Part shown: positions 33,389 to 48,300 of the stretch, one piece after another
Position numbering within the stretch: position 1 is the stretch's first letter
Layout of the letters: the number at the start of each line of letters is the position of its first letter
Assembly: GCF_020085105.1 (NCBI RefSeq)
Contig: NC_058046.1
Coordinates: forward strand, 15,830,175 to 15,894,174
Direction of reading: 5' to 3'
Source of the DNA: Siniperca chuatsi
Lineage: Eukaryota > Chordata > Actinopteri > Centrarchiformes > Sinipercidae
DNA length: 64,000 bases
Program-made: the position numbers and the translations under genes
Notes under the pieces: generated by a model
Databases searched by the model: none
What the model saw: only the letters and a program-made list of their open reading frames with translations
What the model was told of the DNA's origin: nothing

Positions 33389-36300
33389 CTGAAGAGACAA
33401 AGACATATGAAAAAAAACAAAAACAAAAACAATAGATGTGAAAACAGCCTAATTTGTCGTGAGTTGCTGGGGAAATTGCCTGATGCTATACTATAATATC
33501 AAACTTCCACACTAAAAGAAATCAGGAGGAAAAGTCCTACAGTACTATCTTGCTGTAAAAATATATAAAGAGAAAGACCTCATCTTAATGATAACACAAT
33601 ATATAAATGTTCTTTTGGAAGACATTTCCTTTTCTCTATACTTGATCAGTCTCTAGGGAATATAAAAGTTTTTTTTTAACTTCTTTGTTAACTGCTTAAT
33701 GTTTGTAAATTACTGTTCTTGCAGCAGTCCACTACTAAAGTCACACCTTAAGCCTGCCAACCTATTTATGTATACTTGGTTCTTTAATCTCAGGCAATGT
33801 GATATAAATACTGCTTGTCGAAGTACAAAAGCACTTAGCTCTCTCAGTCATGTTGTAGAATGGACATAACAAGTATAACAAATACGGGGTTGAGAGCCAG
33901 CAGCCTTGTGACATCACCAGGTCATCCAATTGTTTCCATTCACTCTCTACTGTCAACTATCTAATAAAAGCAAAACTGATCCTTTGATTGTACTTACTGA
34001 GACAAATGAGGTAAAGAAAAATAAATTAAATTTAATATGTGCAAACCCGGATGTTTGTTTCCCTTTGAAGACAAAATCACCATTTTCATGGGAAACACAC
34101 TAGCAACATCTTGAAACATTTAGTTTTGTTCTTTGATAACCACATTAACACTCACCTTACGGGCCTCAGCTGAAACTCTGCTATGAGCTTGTTGTCCTGT
34201 CAGTAGTCGGGGAAAGCTGCTGGCAGTGGGCCTGCATCGCTCTCCCTCTGACTTGGGTAAAAGATGCAAAGTGGTAAAGACTACGTCTCTGCTTCCTCTT
34301 CTTCTGCATGGTTCTTTCCTCAGCTCCCTTGGCCCTGCTGTCCTGCAACCCTCCCTCTCGTACCCCTGTTCAGATTTGATTGATGAGTGGCCATTTCCTC
34401 TCCTGTCCATCCCCGTTGCAGACCTCGCTACGGCAAATGCTGAATCGTGTAACGCTCCATCTCCCTCATCTTTGTTTGGTTTTTCTTCATGTCTTTCTTC
34501 TTCCTCTGCACTCTCACTCTCTTCATCTTTCTCCTGCTCCTCAGAGCCCTCTGGTCTCTCCAGACCTTGAAGCAGCTTGTGTCGAACCTGCCTGGACTCC
34601 TATCAGGAGGATACACAGTATCTGTTTAGGCTGTTCCTATTGTGACACAAGTAGCTTAAATGTACAAAGTAAATTGATAGGAAATAGACAACATTCCAAA
34701 GTAGGTATTTAGCTATACAGTATATCAAAGGATATAATTTGTGATAAACTGCAACCAGCCATGTGCTAATGTATGAACTCTAAACTGATTCACTTAAAAT
34801 GGGAATCTGAGATCCTTTGCTTTGTTGGTAAACCTCTACTTTGCCAACAAAGCTAAACTAGAATCGATGCAACATTCATGCTCATTGTGACTCACTTACT
34901 CAGTGCTGGGCAGTAATGCATGCATTACTGTAGCATTACAGTAATGTGGTTACTGTTTTCAGTAATCAGTAGTGTAGGGGACAACAATTTGAAATTTAGT
35001 AATTAAATTAGAGTTACGAATCCCAGTAATGCTCTGTTACTTTGACAATTTAAGGGTCAGTTTGTTTGCGGTCTTACTGGGAGTTTGATGGAGGGCTGAT
35101 ATCAGTTTCTTCTCCATACATTCAGTGGAGAGACTGGTCCAGGACATGTCAGCTTGACGCAGGGGGTGGAGGTATAGGGAGGCGGTTAGCCTCTACCAAA
35201 ATAGGAGAAATGCTGTTTTGTAAAAAGAATTCCTCCTCCTAGTAACTGAAAAAGTTTTATAATTTATAAGTTGTGTGTTCTTAGTTAGCTTGCTAACATT
35301 AGCCACTGGTAAGCCTACATTCAGGAATCAGCTGGGTTTTGTTTAGAGTTGGAGGGTGTGTGAACACAATGGTTTGACTGTGAGGACGGGACTTCTGGTG
35401 TTCTGTGTGCAGTCACTGGGGCTAAACTAGCTGCTGATGGTCAATAAATGGTCAGTAAACCCATCTAAACTGTAGGATGGCTGCTTGTTAAACCACGTCA
35501 TATAATTTTCTACTTACAAATACAGAAGATGCGACATATGGGTGTGGATGCTTTGAAGGTGTTTAAAGGGACGGAGTTGTGCTGAGAAACAAAAGTAATA
35601 TAACGAGTAATTTAACTAATTACGCTTGAGTAATTAGTAATGTAGCTAATTACTTTTCAATGAGTAATATTTAATGAGTAATTGATTGATTTAGCAAGTA
35701 AGTGAGTAAGTCATTGATTAAACTTTTCAAGTAACTTGGCCAACACTGGACTTACATTATCCAATGTCTTAAGACATTTGACAATGTTACAATAAATCCA
35801 ATACTAAAACTGGGACTTAATTGGGACTTCAGCATGGTGTTTCTGGTTGACGTGTATGTACAGTAGTTACAATACATGTACATGTGTACCTGCATCTGTG
35901 TGTTTATGCATGTGCATGCTGCATGTCTGCATGTGTATGTGTGGAGGTGAGAGATTTGCCCTGGTAAGGTTGCCTTTATCAGTGCACACTATAATTCTAA
36001 TTGGCTTTATTAGGGGGCTTAAATCTAATACCAGCTCTGTGCACTGCCTTAGGCTCTGTGGGAGTATGTGTGTGTGTGTGTGCACCTCTATTTGATGTTT
36101 ACAACTCACCAGATCTCTCATAGAATGTTTGCTATGTAACGGACATGAGTAGATGGACTAACACAGCCCTATCACAGTAATAAAATTACATTCCCTCCTG
36201 TGCCTTAGCCTGGAGCAGCACATTTCTCCAGTCTGAGAGCAGAGCCCCAGTCAATAGGCAAATACAGCATTTAGAGGTTCAAGTCCAATGAAGCAGCAGC

Positions 36301-39300
36301 ACTGTAGCACCAGATGTGATGATACAGACTTAAGGCAAGAGAAAAGCTGCATGAAACTGCACTGCAACATTTGACCCCATTTAAAAACTTGATACCAATT
36401 TGAGAGTTCTGGTTGTAAATAATTTAAGAGATCTCTCTCACTGAACACACACAAATCATTTTACAGGCATGCACACATGTATGCATGAATGTGCATCGAC
36501 ACAACCTCACACATTAACCTATGAAGATACACACACACTCCTGTGCACACATGGACATGCATGTGCACACACATAGATTCTACCATGCTCTGGAAACAGA
36601 CTTCTTAATGAAGCCTTCCACAAGTGAAAGTAGAGCAGAAATACATACTGGCCCATTTCTGCCTTCAGTTCACCCTCCTCTCCTTGCTCTCTCTCTCTCC
36701 CTCACCTTATCCACATCATTTGTTTTATTCATGTTTCGTTGTGTTTCTCTGTTGTCTCAATGAGTTAAATCACAACCCCTAATTTATGGCTACAGGCAAA
36801 GACACTTCTACAAACAAACTGGCTGATGAGAGGGGATGACTGAAAACATACGCGCCGAGCGGTGTGTGTAAATCTTAAAATGTCTGTTACTGTCTTTTTA
36901 TCTATGGTTATTTACATAAGAAATGACAACGTGTGTAAAAGAATGGCTGTGATGCAAAATGAAAAAGGCTGTGCACTGGAAAGGGGGGGGGAGTAAATCC
37001 AGTGACACTGAGTGGGGAGCACTCAGGTGTGGTGAGAGGATTATACAAAACCCTGAGTATGAATGACAGTAAACACCTGAATGACAGAGAGACGGGGAGG
37101 GGCGGGAGCTTGGGTGTGTGCGTGTGGCTGTGGATTTAGTGGTCCTCACTGATATTCTGAGAGGTGAGTGAATATATTCACCACTTAATGTTTTGAGGGC
37201 TGTGCTGTTTACTCAAGTGCAACTTTGTACATTGTATCATTCATTACTGATGTGTTGATTTACTGCATGTATAAAGAAACTGAAACAATGAATGAAAGAG
37301 GATTTGAGAAGCAAACAATGGATGCATGGGAATGAGGATGTCAACAAGGCAGGCAGGGAGTGTGGAAGAGGAAGATATCAATCAGGAACGATCCACTGCA
37401 AGAGTTAGGGAGCTGTTAAGTTAGCAAGTGAGTTACAGATTGAGCTATACAGTATGCGAGTAAGTCAATAAAAGAGCTATAGAGCAAGAAAGAGGAGGTG
37501 TGTTTATCTTACTTGCACTGTGTTTTCCGTCTCTATGCGCTCCGTCGGTGGGGGATTGCTGACAAGGTCTCTGAAGCAAGCTTCAGTTTCTGGGTGAGCA
37601 CATTCTCTGTTCTTCTCTCTGCTTCCTGAAACACAAACTCTTCTCTCAGCACCTCCAATCAACACTTTAATGTACTTTTTCATCTTCTTTAATCCAATCT
37701 TTTGCTCATGGTTTTTATTTCATGACTTTTCAGTTGCCATGTCACTATTTAAACATCATTTAAAGAGAGAGTGTGTCAATTTCTATTGTGCAACTGAATA
37801 AGGTGAAGGCAGGTCAAACTACTGCATTATCAATACGACCCTGCTGATTTTCTTGACTTGCATGGTTAAGTTGGATACAAAGTGACATTTTTTGCAAGCC
37901 ATTAGCAGGAGTGCCAACGCATTCGCCCCCTCTTGTGCTATGCTCAAATGTGTTTTTAACCTTTGGCTTAAGGTTAAATTCAGAAGAGAGCAATGCATGT
38001 CGATTCCTAGATCTGCTCTTAGTAAAATCCCTTACCTCTAGAGCTATATCACTGTACAGCGCTGACTCTACATGAAGCGTGACCCCGTTTCCCCCACGGC
38101 AACCCCCTCCTTCCCTTCACAGCCTTGGAAGATAGAGGAGCACAGGGGAAAGGCATGCCAAGGCAGTAGACACTTTTAAGCAAAGATTAAAGGTTTTTCT
38201 TTTTAATCAGTCATTTGGCAGCGATGTTAGCATTTCACCCTGGTGCGGCTAAGGATCAATTTTTAATGCTGCTGTGCAGAGAGCAGACAGGGTGATTGGC
38301 AAGAGAGAAGGTATTTACAAAGGATCTATTTACAAATTTTCCATAGAAATATACAGAGGGCACAATTGACATCTCTTACAGAATTTTAAATAAGCTCTTT
38401 CCCTTTTTTCACTTTGTCACGAGGCACGACCTCTGTGAGCCCCTGATGATCACTGCTCTGTGTGTGTGTTCACTCACATGTAAGAATAATAAAGGAATCT
38501 ACACCTCTCCCTTGTGTTGCATTGTGTTACATTTCTCCATGTTGTGTTGCCAGGGGCTGGGTAACTAGGTCAATCAACCCTGGTGTAAACACATCACTAG
38601 AATCATGCAGAACATGCTAATGACAATGACTCTTTTTTAGTTTATATCACTCTACTTTTCCCACTGTTCTATGCCACAATAAAGCTTATATACACTATAA
38701 CTCATTGAGGGATGTCAACGTAAGCGTGTATATATCTAAAGAAAAATGTTAGTAGGTAGCTAGCTCCCATACATATTGGATGTACTTAAGTGCTGTATGC
38801 CCTTCTCCGTAACATCTACAGCCAACAAAAGTCTAAAAAAATATGAACAAGTAATACAAAGTTTGTTTGTTGCTGTTCAATTAAAATGACTCTGTGTAAA
38901 GAAATGAGAAGGACAAGCATCAAATTAACTTGAACCTACAGTAAATCTCAGTGTGTGTTGAATGGTGGCAATCTTTGAGAGGTGGACAGGACAAACTGGA
39001 CACAATCCACACCAAAGAGGGCAGACAATTGAAAGACCCGCACAAGTTCATGTTTGTACAGACCTGACACTGCTGTCCCTGCATGCATCAGTCTTCATAT
39101 CCATCCATGAATCAATCCATCCATCCATTCATTCGTGCAATCAACCAGCCTTCTAGCCGACCGACCCACACACCATTGATCCAATGATTGACCCTGTGCT
39201 GGGTGGATCAATACTCTCTTGAATGGCATCATTGTAAGCGCTTAGGCACAATGGCCAGGCGTTTGTGCAGTTCATTTCCAAGGTAGCAAGGCCATGCAGG

Positions 39301-42300
39301 GCTCTAACCTGAGTCAACTCTCCTTTCTCCTCTGCTTATATGATCACAGCAAAGAGAAAAGAGGGGGCACAGAAAAGGCACTGAGTAGCAAGCATCCTGT
39401 ACACATGCAACAAAAGGGGCAGTGGTCCATGTAAAACTACTTGTAATGACTTACGGCTGTGGATACAGCAGGTTTACGGACACATAACTGTACTGTTACA
39501 CAGGAAAGTAGACACACAACAGTTATAGCATACATTGAAACATGTATAGATGAAATAAGCCATGTGTGATGGTGCATATCAACATAATGAGGTGCAAACT
39601 GAGGGTTAAGTTAAACTGAGCCATGCCACACAAGACAAACATTTTATCTTTACTTCCACCTCAGATAACTCTAATATTACTCTATGTAAGTATTTTTTAG
39701 AAAGAATTACTGTAGATCACTGTAGTAAAGGTATTGCTACATATTAACCTGGAGGAGCAGTAGTATTCAGTAGACTCATGTTCAGTATATCACTGTGTAG
39801 CCTATTGTGGTTTGGTGTGCATACAGAAACCCTGTTGGGGTAGAGCTGGGGCTGGGTCTTGGCATTAAATGACTGGGACTCTGACAAGTCTCGGAGTTCT
39901 GTCACTGCGGTTCACAGGTCTTGTTAGCCAAGGTGTCGGCAGGGGTGGAAATGACTGTGTGTGAGTGTGTCTGTGTGTGTGTATACGTGTGTGAGGTGAA
40001 CTTTAGACAGCACTCCTACCTCCACCTCCTCACCTGACACCAGCAATAAAACTAAACAGACCAAGGTGCTATGCTGTGTGTGTGAGTCAGTGTGCTATGC
40101 TGTGTGTGTGGATGTGCACATGGGGAAAAAACGGGCATGTGTGCTGCAGGGTTGTTGCTGCTGTCACCAATTTGCTGGGGCCTCCAGACGGGAGTAGGAG
40201 CAAGGTGACGGAGCTATGGCTTGATAAACACAGAAGCCCTGCTTCGATTTCCCATCCAGTCCACTTTGGAAACACATGGCTCTTCCTGGGCACCCGGGAA
40301 GAAGAAGGAGGAGGAGGAGGAGGGGGCAAAAGGGGAGGAACAAGGAGAGCCACAAGAGAGACATAGTGATGGGTATGCAGTGAGGGAGAATAGCAGTTAG
40401 AAGGAAGGCTGTGGGAGGGAGTGATAGGGGGGAAGTAGAGGGAGTGGTAGAGTTTGGAAGAGGGTAGAAAGAGGTGACAGGCCTGGTGGGATCAGGTGTA
40501 TTGACTTCCAAAGAGGTGACAGACCTTCCATGCTTCCATAGACTGACAACACAGAGAGAAAAAGAAAGATTAAGGAAGGAGAGGAAAAATGAAAAAGAGA
40601 GGGATGTGACTTATGAGTAATATGAGTGATCCCTGAAACAACTTACACATTCAAAAAGATTCTTTAAAAACAGTAAAAAAAGAAACATACACCCTCAACC
40701 TACTCTTCTTAGTCCCCCTCTCTCAATCTTTCATTCTCCCATTTCCTCCAGGTCTTTTTGCTTGGAAACAACTTGCAGTGTTCCGCCTTTCAACTGGCAT
40801 CAGAAGTTTAAAGACCAGCAGAGGAGCGTCAGTGAGGGAGGTGAGGCACCAAACTCCCCTCTGCCCCCTAGAGAGTTAAGGAGATCACATTTTAACCCCC
40901 CCCCCCGCTGCTCCTCTACTCCATGCCTTAATACCAACATAAGAGGACAAGTGTGGGCTCTAAGCACCAGTGATCAAACACGAGCGGCTGCTGGGTGCTC
41001 TAGGCTCAGGACGGTTGGCCTAATAGGATTGGAAGCCCCCAGGTGAGCCAAAGGACACCTCCAATCAGCGTGATTAGCAAAAGGCTGAGCAGCATTTCTA
41101 GCTATAGCACTGAGTGACGTACAGTACTAAAAGGATCACATGGGTTGTGGAGAAAGCAAGCAAGTCATGGAGTGAAGTGTCATGGCTGATGGTGAATGTC
41201 AAAGTTTTGTGTGGGACTGATGGAGTATAAAGTTGCATGCAGTTTTAATGTGTCAGAATGATCTTGAGATTTTGACTGTTTGCTAATCATTATTAAGTTC
41301 ACAGAAGGGTATGATGTGTGGAGCTGTGGAATAATCTTGTCTTTCTGGCTACTTATAAAAACAGTGTATGTTGTGTACATGTATGCGCACAGCCTTAATG
41401 CAAAACTACACATGCATAGGCACATATAAATGTGAGGATCTGCATGCTCACATAGTAAAATTCTCACCATCCACATGTTCACTCAGATATACATGCACAG
41501 ACAAACACACACATACATAACGTGCCCAGATACACATACATACACTCACACATGCACAGACAGGCTTTTATAAACTCATCACATCCAAAAAACAATTACC
41601 AGAGACTGAGCTCATCACTGACTAAGCAAAAGTCATCCAGCGTGTAAAACACACAATATAATTAGCACACATCAAGCTGGTGTGTCCTACTGTGCATTAA
41701 TGATGCTTCCCTCTGAAGTGAATTATGGTTTGATGAGTGAGAAAGTGAGTGAGGAGGGGCTTTGAGGAGGAGCAAAGCATCATTTGGAGACGGGGAAGGG
41801 AAGCCAGTGTGGAGGGGAAAGGGGCGAGTAATGAGATTCAAAACCTGAATTTGACTGGTTTACCTTTGGTGACCCACTCTCATAGCCCCAAAACAATTAT
41901 CCACAGAGATACGAACAGTTAGGGATAGATAACTACAACTAGATTACTCACTGGTGAGGGCCAACATATGCCAGGTACCACAGGCCACATCACACACCTG
42001 CATAAAATGAAAACAGTTTTTAGACTTTAAAGCAGTGCAAAAGCACATAGGAGGGATCAGCTGAGAACTTTTCCCAAGATTACCCATCCATGCAACTGGA
42101 TTTATGTATTATACTGAACTGAATGAAACTGTAATTACAGAATGAATAAGATATAATGTTAATACAATTATCTAAAGGTAGCCTCACAAAGATGCCCAAT
42201 ACCTCTTTGGTATCTTTACCTTCTTAGAGTGATGTAATTCCTGTTAGTGTGGTAAATAGCACAGTGAGGAATCATTCTCAACTATAAACCAATAGGATGC

Positions 42301-45300
42301 CAGTTAAGGACAGAAAGAATGTTCAATTTCATAGAAGGGGCAGAAGGGTGGGATTTCTTACAAATCTGAGATCGATTTAGTGGTGCTGGGGCTTTCATCT
42401 ACTTGAAACTTTAGGAGCCTGAAAACATCATTTGTCCAGTCTTTCTCATACACACCTTTCTGCCTGCCAGTGGAACAGGCTGGGGGGTCCAGATCCTTTT
42501 AAGGTCTGGATGATCACTGACCCAGGACACACAGGGGATCTGACCCCAGAGAAGCAGCTCTCCACCTGCTGGAGGTATGAACAAAAGGGCGAAATGTTCA
42601 GACAGATACATCAGAAATACATATAACGTCACCCTGCCAAAATCTGTATCTCAACTATAGAAAGCAAAATGAGCCATACGAGGACATGCTCTTCACATGT
42701 TTCTGACCTTCTACAATATATCGCCAGATTGTGATTGTAGGTCCCTGATTATATTTACATGGGACTGTTGAAACAACATGCACATTTTGTTGTCACGCTG
42801 GAATAACACAGATAAGTGCCAAAAGTCGTTTTCCCCATTCAGGAGGAAACCAGACCCCAGTCTACAACAGATTAGCTTGCTCCTGAACCTTACAACTCTG
42901 ATTTCCTCCAAATTCAAAAAGAAATGCCGACCCCCAATTAGAAACAGTTAAATGGAAATGAGAATTACATCCTGTCAGTTTGGTTTAGTTTAGAACAGGG
43001 AGTTGATGTACAGCACAGTATTGAGACGGTTATCCCACCCACACCCACACCCACACCCACTCACCTGTCTTTGTGGCGTGCCGAGCAGAGGGAGCACATT
43101 CTCAGTTGGCACACACACGCTGTATGTACTCACATACAGCAAACACTCAAGCATCCACTCACTCATGCTACCTCAGTCTGCCTATTTAAACCTGCCACTA
43201 ATAAATTTATATTTACTGCCTACATTGAGGACTTTTAAATTACGGCGTACAATAAACCTGGCACACACATCTCAAAAGCTCTTTCAAGGGATGTTAAAGC
43301 AATATAGTAAGCAATTTTCCAAAGTGGATTACAAATTTCACATCCAGGTTTTATTGCACATTACGATAACTTAACCACATCTAAATGTTCCGCATAAATG
43401 GGAAATATGTGCTGCTTAATATGCTATTTTTCATTTTTTAAGAAGCGCTTTGCAAACCCTGCCAAGCGAGGGAGCATGCTGGTTTGTGTGGTGGGGGAGT
43501 CAATAATCTTTATGAGGTGGATTTTAATTACAAGGAGATAACTGAGTATCCTCCTCACGGCAAGCCACCATCAATCTCTATTCTGCATCAAGCTGTACGT
43601 AGCCTTGGCACGCACACACACACACAGACGCAAATACTCTTTCAGACATGATTGATCAATCAATCAGTAATGTATTATTTTCATCTCAGTGAAGCAAACC
43701 TTATAAAAGCATATGAGGCAGGCGTTGCTAGATGGCGTTTTACCACATACACAAACACACGCGCTTACACTACTAACACATGCATGTACACACGTAGAGA
43801 GACGCTGGCAGGGTAATCCCGCTAAAAAAGGTTAAGGCTGATGTTTTCCCAAAGAACGACAGTCTGTTAAAGGTCAGATCAATCATGTGCTAAGCATGCC
43901 TCGTAAGCAATCCATAAAGACCTTGTTTTAAATAATAACATTTTATAGATCACCTAAAGACATAACTGTACCACCAGGTAGGGTCTCACTCTCCAAATAG
44001 TCTTCAATGCGCCAAGAATTCAAATGGGGCCAAACTTAATATGTTGACTGCAGTTCATTTAATGAACCAGTGGCATTTCAAACGAAACCTCGCACACAGT
44101 GCCAGCAGACGTCTCTGTTCAACAATAGGCAATTCTTTCAGGGGAATATTGCAGTACAGCAGTAGGCTGTAAATGTGCCCTGGTCTTGAAACAAGTACAA
44201 TGTCTTTTCTCTTTAAGTGGCTGATGTTACATTTGTAGTGTAACCACTTTAATTCCAGCTGTCTGGCAGAAGGCAAGCAGCAATTGAAGGAGAAGTAGTT
44301 GCCTGACACTTTGTAATGGTGTAAATGTATTAGAACTAGTTTCGTGGCAGTTCAATGACTCTCTATGTAACAGAGGGGAGATGAATCAGATTGCTGAAAA
44401 TCATACAAGTTAGAGAATAAAGAGAGAGAAAGGTTAAAAAGGGACTCTCTGAGACTACCTGTCTTTAAATTTAGTCAGCAAAGAGGGCTCTGAGTTTAGC
44501 TTTTTAGGAATTACAGGAAAGACATCCAGGCTAGTGGAAAAGCTCATGTGAAGAGATGGTGTGGCTCCTTATCTCTCAGTCTTATTAATAACAAAGTAGC
44601 TACAGGGACAATCTGACATCTTAGCAGGGTAGTTTAGGGGATAGCTGGTTGAACAACAAATCAATTCATTATGTACATCATCTATCACATAACACTACTG
44701 GGTGCAGTACTGCACAATTTTGCTTGGTTTAAGAGATATTGAGAGCTAATGAGGTTGAATTTGTGCTCCGAGTGATGTCATTTGAGGACACTGAATCCTT
44801 GTAGTGTTAATTAAAACTCAATGAAATGATGTAGATGAAAAATTAGCATGGCTGAAAGCCACAGTGAGGGATACTGCTTGGAAAACAAGGTTTTCAAGTT
44901 AATAAGTTGTTATTTTATTATGTAGCGTGAATAGAATTTTTAAGTATTTAAAAAAATATATCACAATTTGAGATATCTGCAGTGACAATTAGCCATGTGG
45001 AGGTTTGAGTTAAGCTGTGTTACTGAATTGTATTTAACACATTAAGATAATACAGTTGAGGGTAAGATAAAACCTCTCCATGGGCTACCACAGCAGGTTG
45101 GATGCTTGGCTCACCTGTAATGGCTGCACTGTAGCTATCCCCTGCTTGTATCTGTGTGACCTCAGCTAGCTGAGAATAGCTGAGAAGACGAGGAGTGGAG
45201 ATGTGAATCCTGTCGTCTCCAAGTCCAAGCTGTCCCTGCAAGCGAAATGATGACACAGTGTCAGTCACAGGATTAAATAAAAGTTTAATCCCAATGATTT

Positions 45301-48300
45301 CATTACTCATAGATAGAATAGTTAAATAAAGTCACGTGCCTAAGTAGTATTTCAATTTTGGGGAAAGAACAATTTTTCCGTTTTGTGTGGCACCAGCAAG
45401 TAACTCAGATCTAGTCTATTTTTCATCTCATCCTAATTCATGCTGCCCTGCCATTCCTGAATGTAAACATGTTTGTTAGATTTGTCAAACAGGACTTGTA
45501 TATCACCTCTGGAGTATCATAATTTAAGTGCATCTCTGTAAAGCTGTGTTATTATATATGCTGTGTAAGGTTATATATGACACCAGCAACTGGCAATTCA
45601 TCTTGGCTCAAATGGCTGTCACTGAGGAGGAAATACTGTTAAAAAAGGCACACTGCATATATCTTTCACCAGCCAAAAGTCGACTGTGTTTCATGTATCA
45701 TTTACCGTCATGTACAACTACCAGGCAATGCAATCCCTCATCAGTGAGCGGGTCTGTGTAAAAACTCTACTCAAACACAAAGGCTTAATAACCATAGCGT
45801 CTCACGTAGTAATAGAATGCATTGTCCTCAATTTACATCTCTTTCTCTGTGCTACAAATGCTGAGGGTGTTCAATATGACTTCTCTCAGCTGTCCTGCTC
45901 CTCTCTTTCCTGCTTGCTTCTGCAGAGATAAAGGCCTTTCTGCACTGTGCTCATGTGCACATTGGCATGCCCTGGCATATGTTTGAAAGTGAGCACAATA
46001 TGTGTGGGTTTACATTTCAGTGTGTGTGTGCGCCATGCAGTAATCTGGGTCTTTAATTGCTTATTCGTATGTGTGCTACTGTGAGGATTTGTAGATGCGT
46101 GGCAGCATATGTTCCTGCTGTGAGTAGGTGTGAGTGCATGTGCCATCAGAGTATGTGTGTGTTTACTTGCATTTGGGTACAGTAAGTGAGCAGATGTGTC
46201 TATACCTGAGTTTGTGCACGTGTTTATGTGTCTGCATGTGTTTATATTTGTATATGTGTATTTTTGTGTGTGTCTGAGTGAATGAGCACTGTCAGGTGCT
46301 GCTCCATGCTGTGCCAGCTGCATCTGGAGCCATCTGTGTTGGGGCTCAGTGGGAGGGGAGCGGATGACTTTAATGTACTTGAACCACAGACAGACCTTTC
46401 CCAGACAGTATGAAGTATGAAACCAAGACAACTGGGCCCAGTCAAGCTGAACCGGCTGATCTGGGTGGTGATCAGGAGACAGACACTTTGGTTACACCGT
46501 AACCCCCGGTCAGACTCACTGGGGAACCTCTGGCAGTCAGATACACACAAACACTAGAATCTGTTTGTTTCCATGATAGAATAGTAGTGTTTTATATCAG
46601 AGGACACTCTCACCTTTTCTTAGCTGTCAGGTTTCTGCTGCTTACTTTCTACAACGAAATCCAGGTTAACTTTTTTCGATGCGTCCGTGCGCCTACAAGT
46701 TTGTGTGTGTCCAAACACCTATGTGTGTATGGACTTGACAGAATCAGAAGACTTGCAACTTGACTTTTGACTTAACTCGTTTCCTCACTCGAACTCAAGC
46801 ATTTTGACTAAAAAGCACAAGAGGACATGTCAGTTTTTTACAAAAGTCTCACAGAATTTGGTTCTGATCTCTGGTTTTGAATTTATGTAGTCAAAACAGG
46901 CAGCATATTAGAAAAAAACTAACTTTTAGGCTAGTTTTCAAATTCTTCTTTTAAGGTCAGCAGGACTTGTTTTCATGTGTTTGTGAATTGCGTTTTAGGT
47001 GTCTAGGATATATCTGCAGAGAAAATGGGATGAAGAAAAATAGAGAGGTGGGTCGATGAGGGCTAATAGTCTGTACAGATATTATTAGTTTGAAAATATA
47101 TTTTATTTCTTTTAAAATCCAGCTAATGGTTGAACTATTTGGATATGAATTTCTAACTTTAGTGACTTTATTTTCAAAACTATTTATAAAACATGTACTA
47201 CTAACTATTCTTGTTAATAGTTAGTGTTTACATTTAGAAATGTCATTCATTCTGATAAAGAATGCATTATGACTACTTTAGGACTTGAAACCTGAAGTTC
47301 AGACTTGGGTTTTGCCTTTATTGACTTGGGCCTTGATTGTCAAGACTTACATGTGACTCCCCCCTCTTATTTTCAATACATCACACAATAAAAATAGCAA
47401 GATATCCATTCAAAATGACAACTGCACTCAGCACTTCACCCACAAAAGAACAGCACAGTATATCAACACACAATCCTCCACCACAAAGAGATCACAGAGG
47501 CTAGTAAGGATCTTGCAGCAACAATATGATTAGTGAAGCACAAAATCAATTAATGCAGCAGTAGAATCAATAGGTGTCTCAGCATATATGTCCTGCAGTT
47601 AATTAATAAACAAAAAGGACATTAAGCAGCAGAGCATAAGACTGTGGCAACGACTATCATCAGTCACAACGTGTGTACTGATGGCATCAGCAGGAAGGGA
47701 AAGGGAAAACACAGACAGATATAAATGTGAGCATGGCACAATACCGAACACACCCACAGGCAAAGATGCTTACACTGTGTACGCATACATTAGAGAGCAT
47801 GAGCATGCATAGACACAAACTAATATACAAACGTACTCATGCATGTGACCTTACACACATACACAAAGACATGTTTTTTTTATATTTCCTCTTTCTCTAT
47901 TTTTCATGTTCACTTCTTTCACACAGAGGAAGACCTCTAGATCAATGGTATCAGTAACGCTCATTTTACTCTACTGTAGCAGCCCAGACCATATTATCAT
48001 CAATTTGGAACAGGCCCAAGGTTCGATGAGGCCTGAACTGTGTTGGAACCAGGCCCGGGGTTTCCACCACCACCAAGCCGGCTCACTTATTATTTACCAT
48101 GCCTGATGTGTCACCCTCATCATTAAATTACAGACAAGATTGCAATCGACAGACCGAATGGCCACACTGATCGGAAGCCATACCTCAGACATACATAAAC
48201 ACATAGTACACGCTATTGCTACATAGTGTGTGTGTTTGCGTTTTAGTTTCATGTAATCTGTTGTTGTTATTCTGAGTTGGTGTTGAAATGTTGCATGTCA

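Noticed and set aside
40164..40511. 115-codon minus-strand frame in the RCC1 intron as an extra exon
   Set aside because: It is Leu/Pro/Ser low-complexity. The exons on either side already join in phase (ACC-A + GA) without it, and it has no donor in frame.
45886..46431. 181-codon minus-strand frame
   Set aside because: Most of it is the Thr/His/Lys-rich translation of imperfect CA/TG repeats, and no convincing exon borders lie inside.
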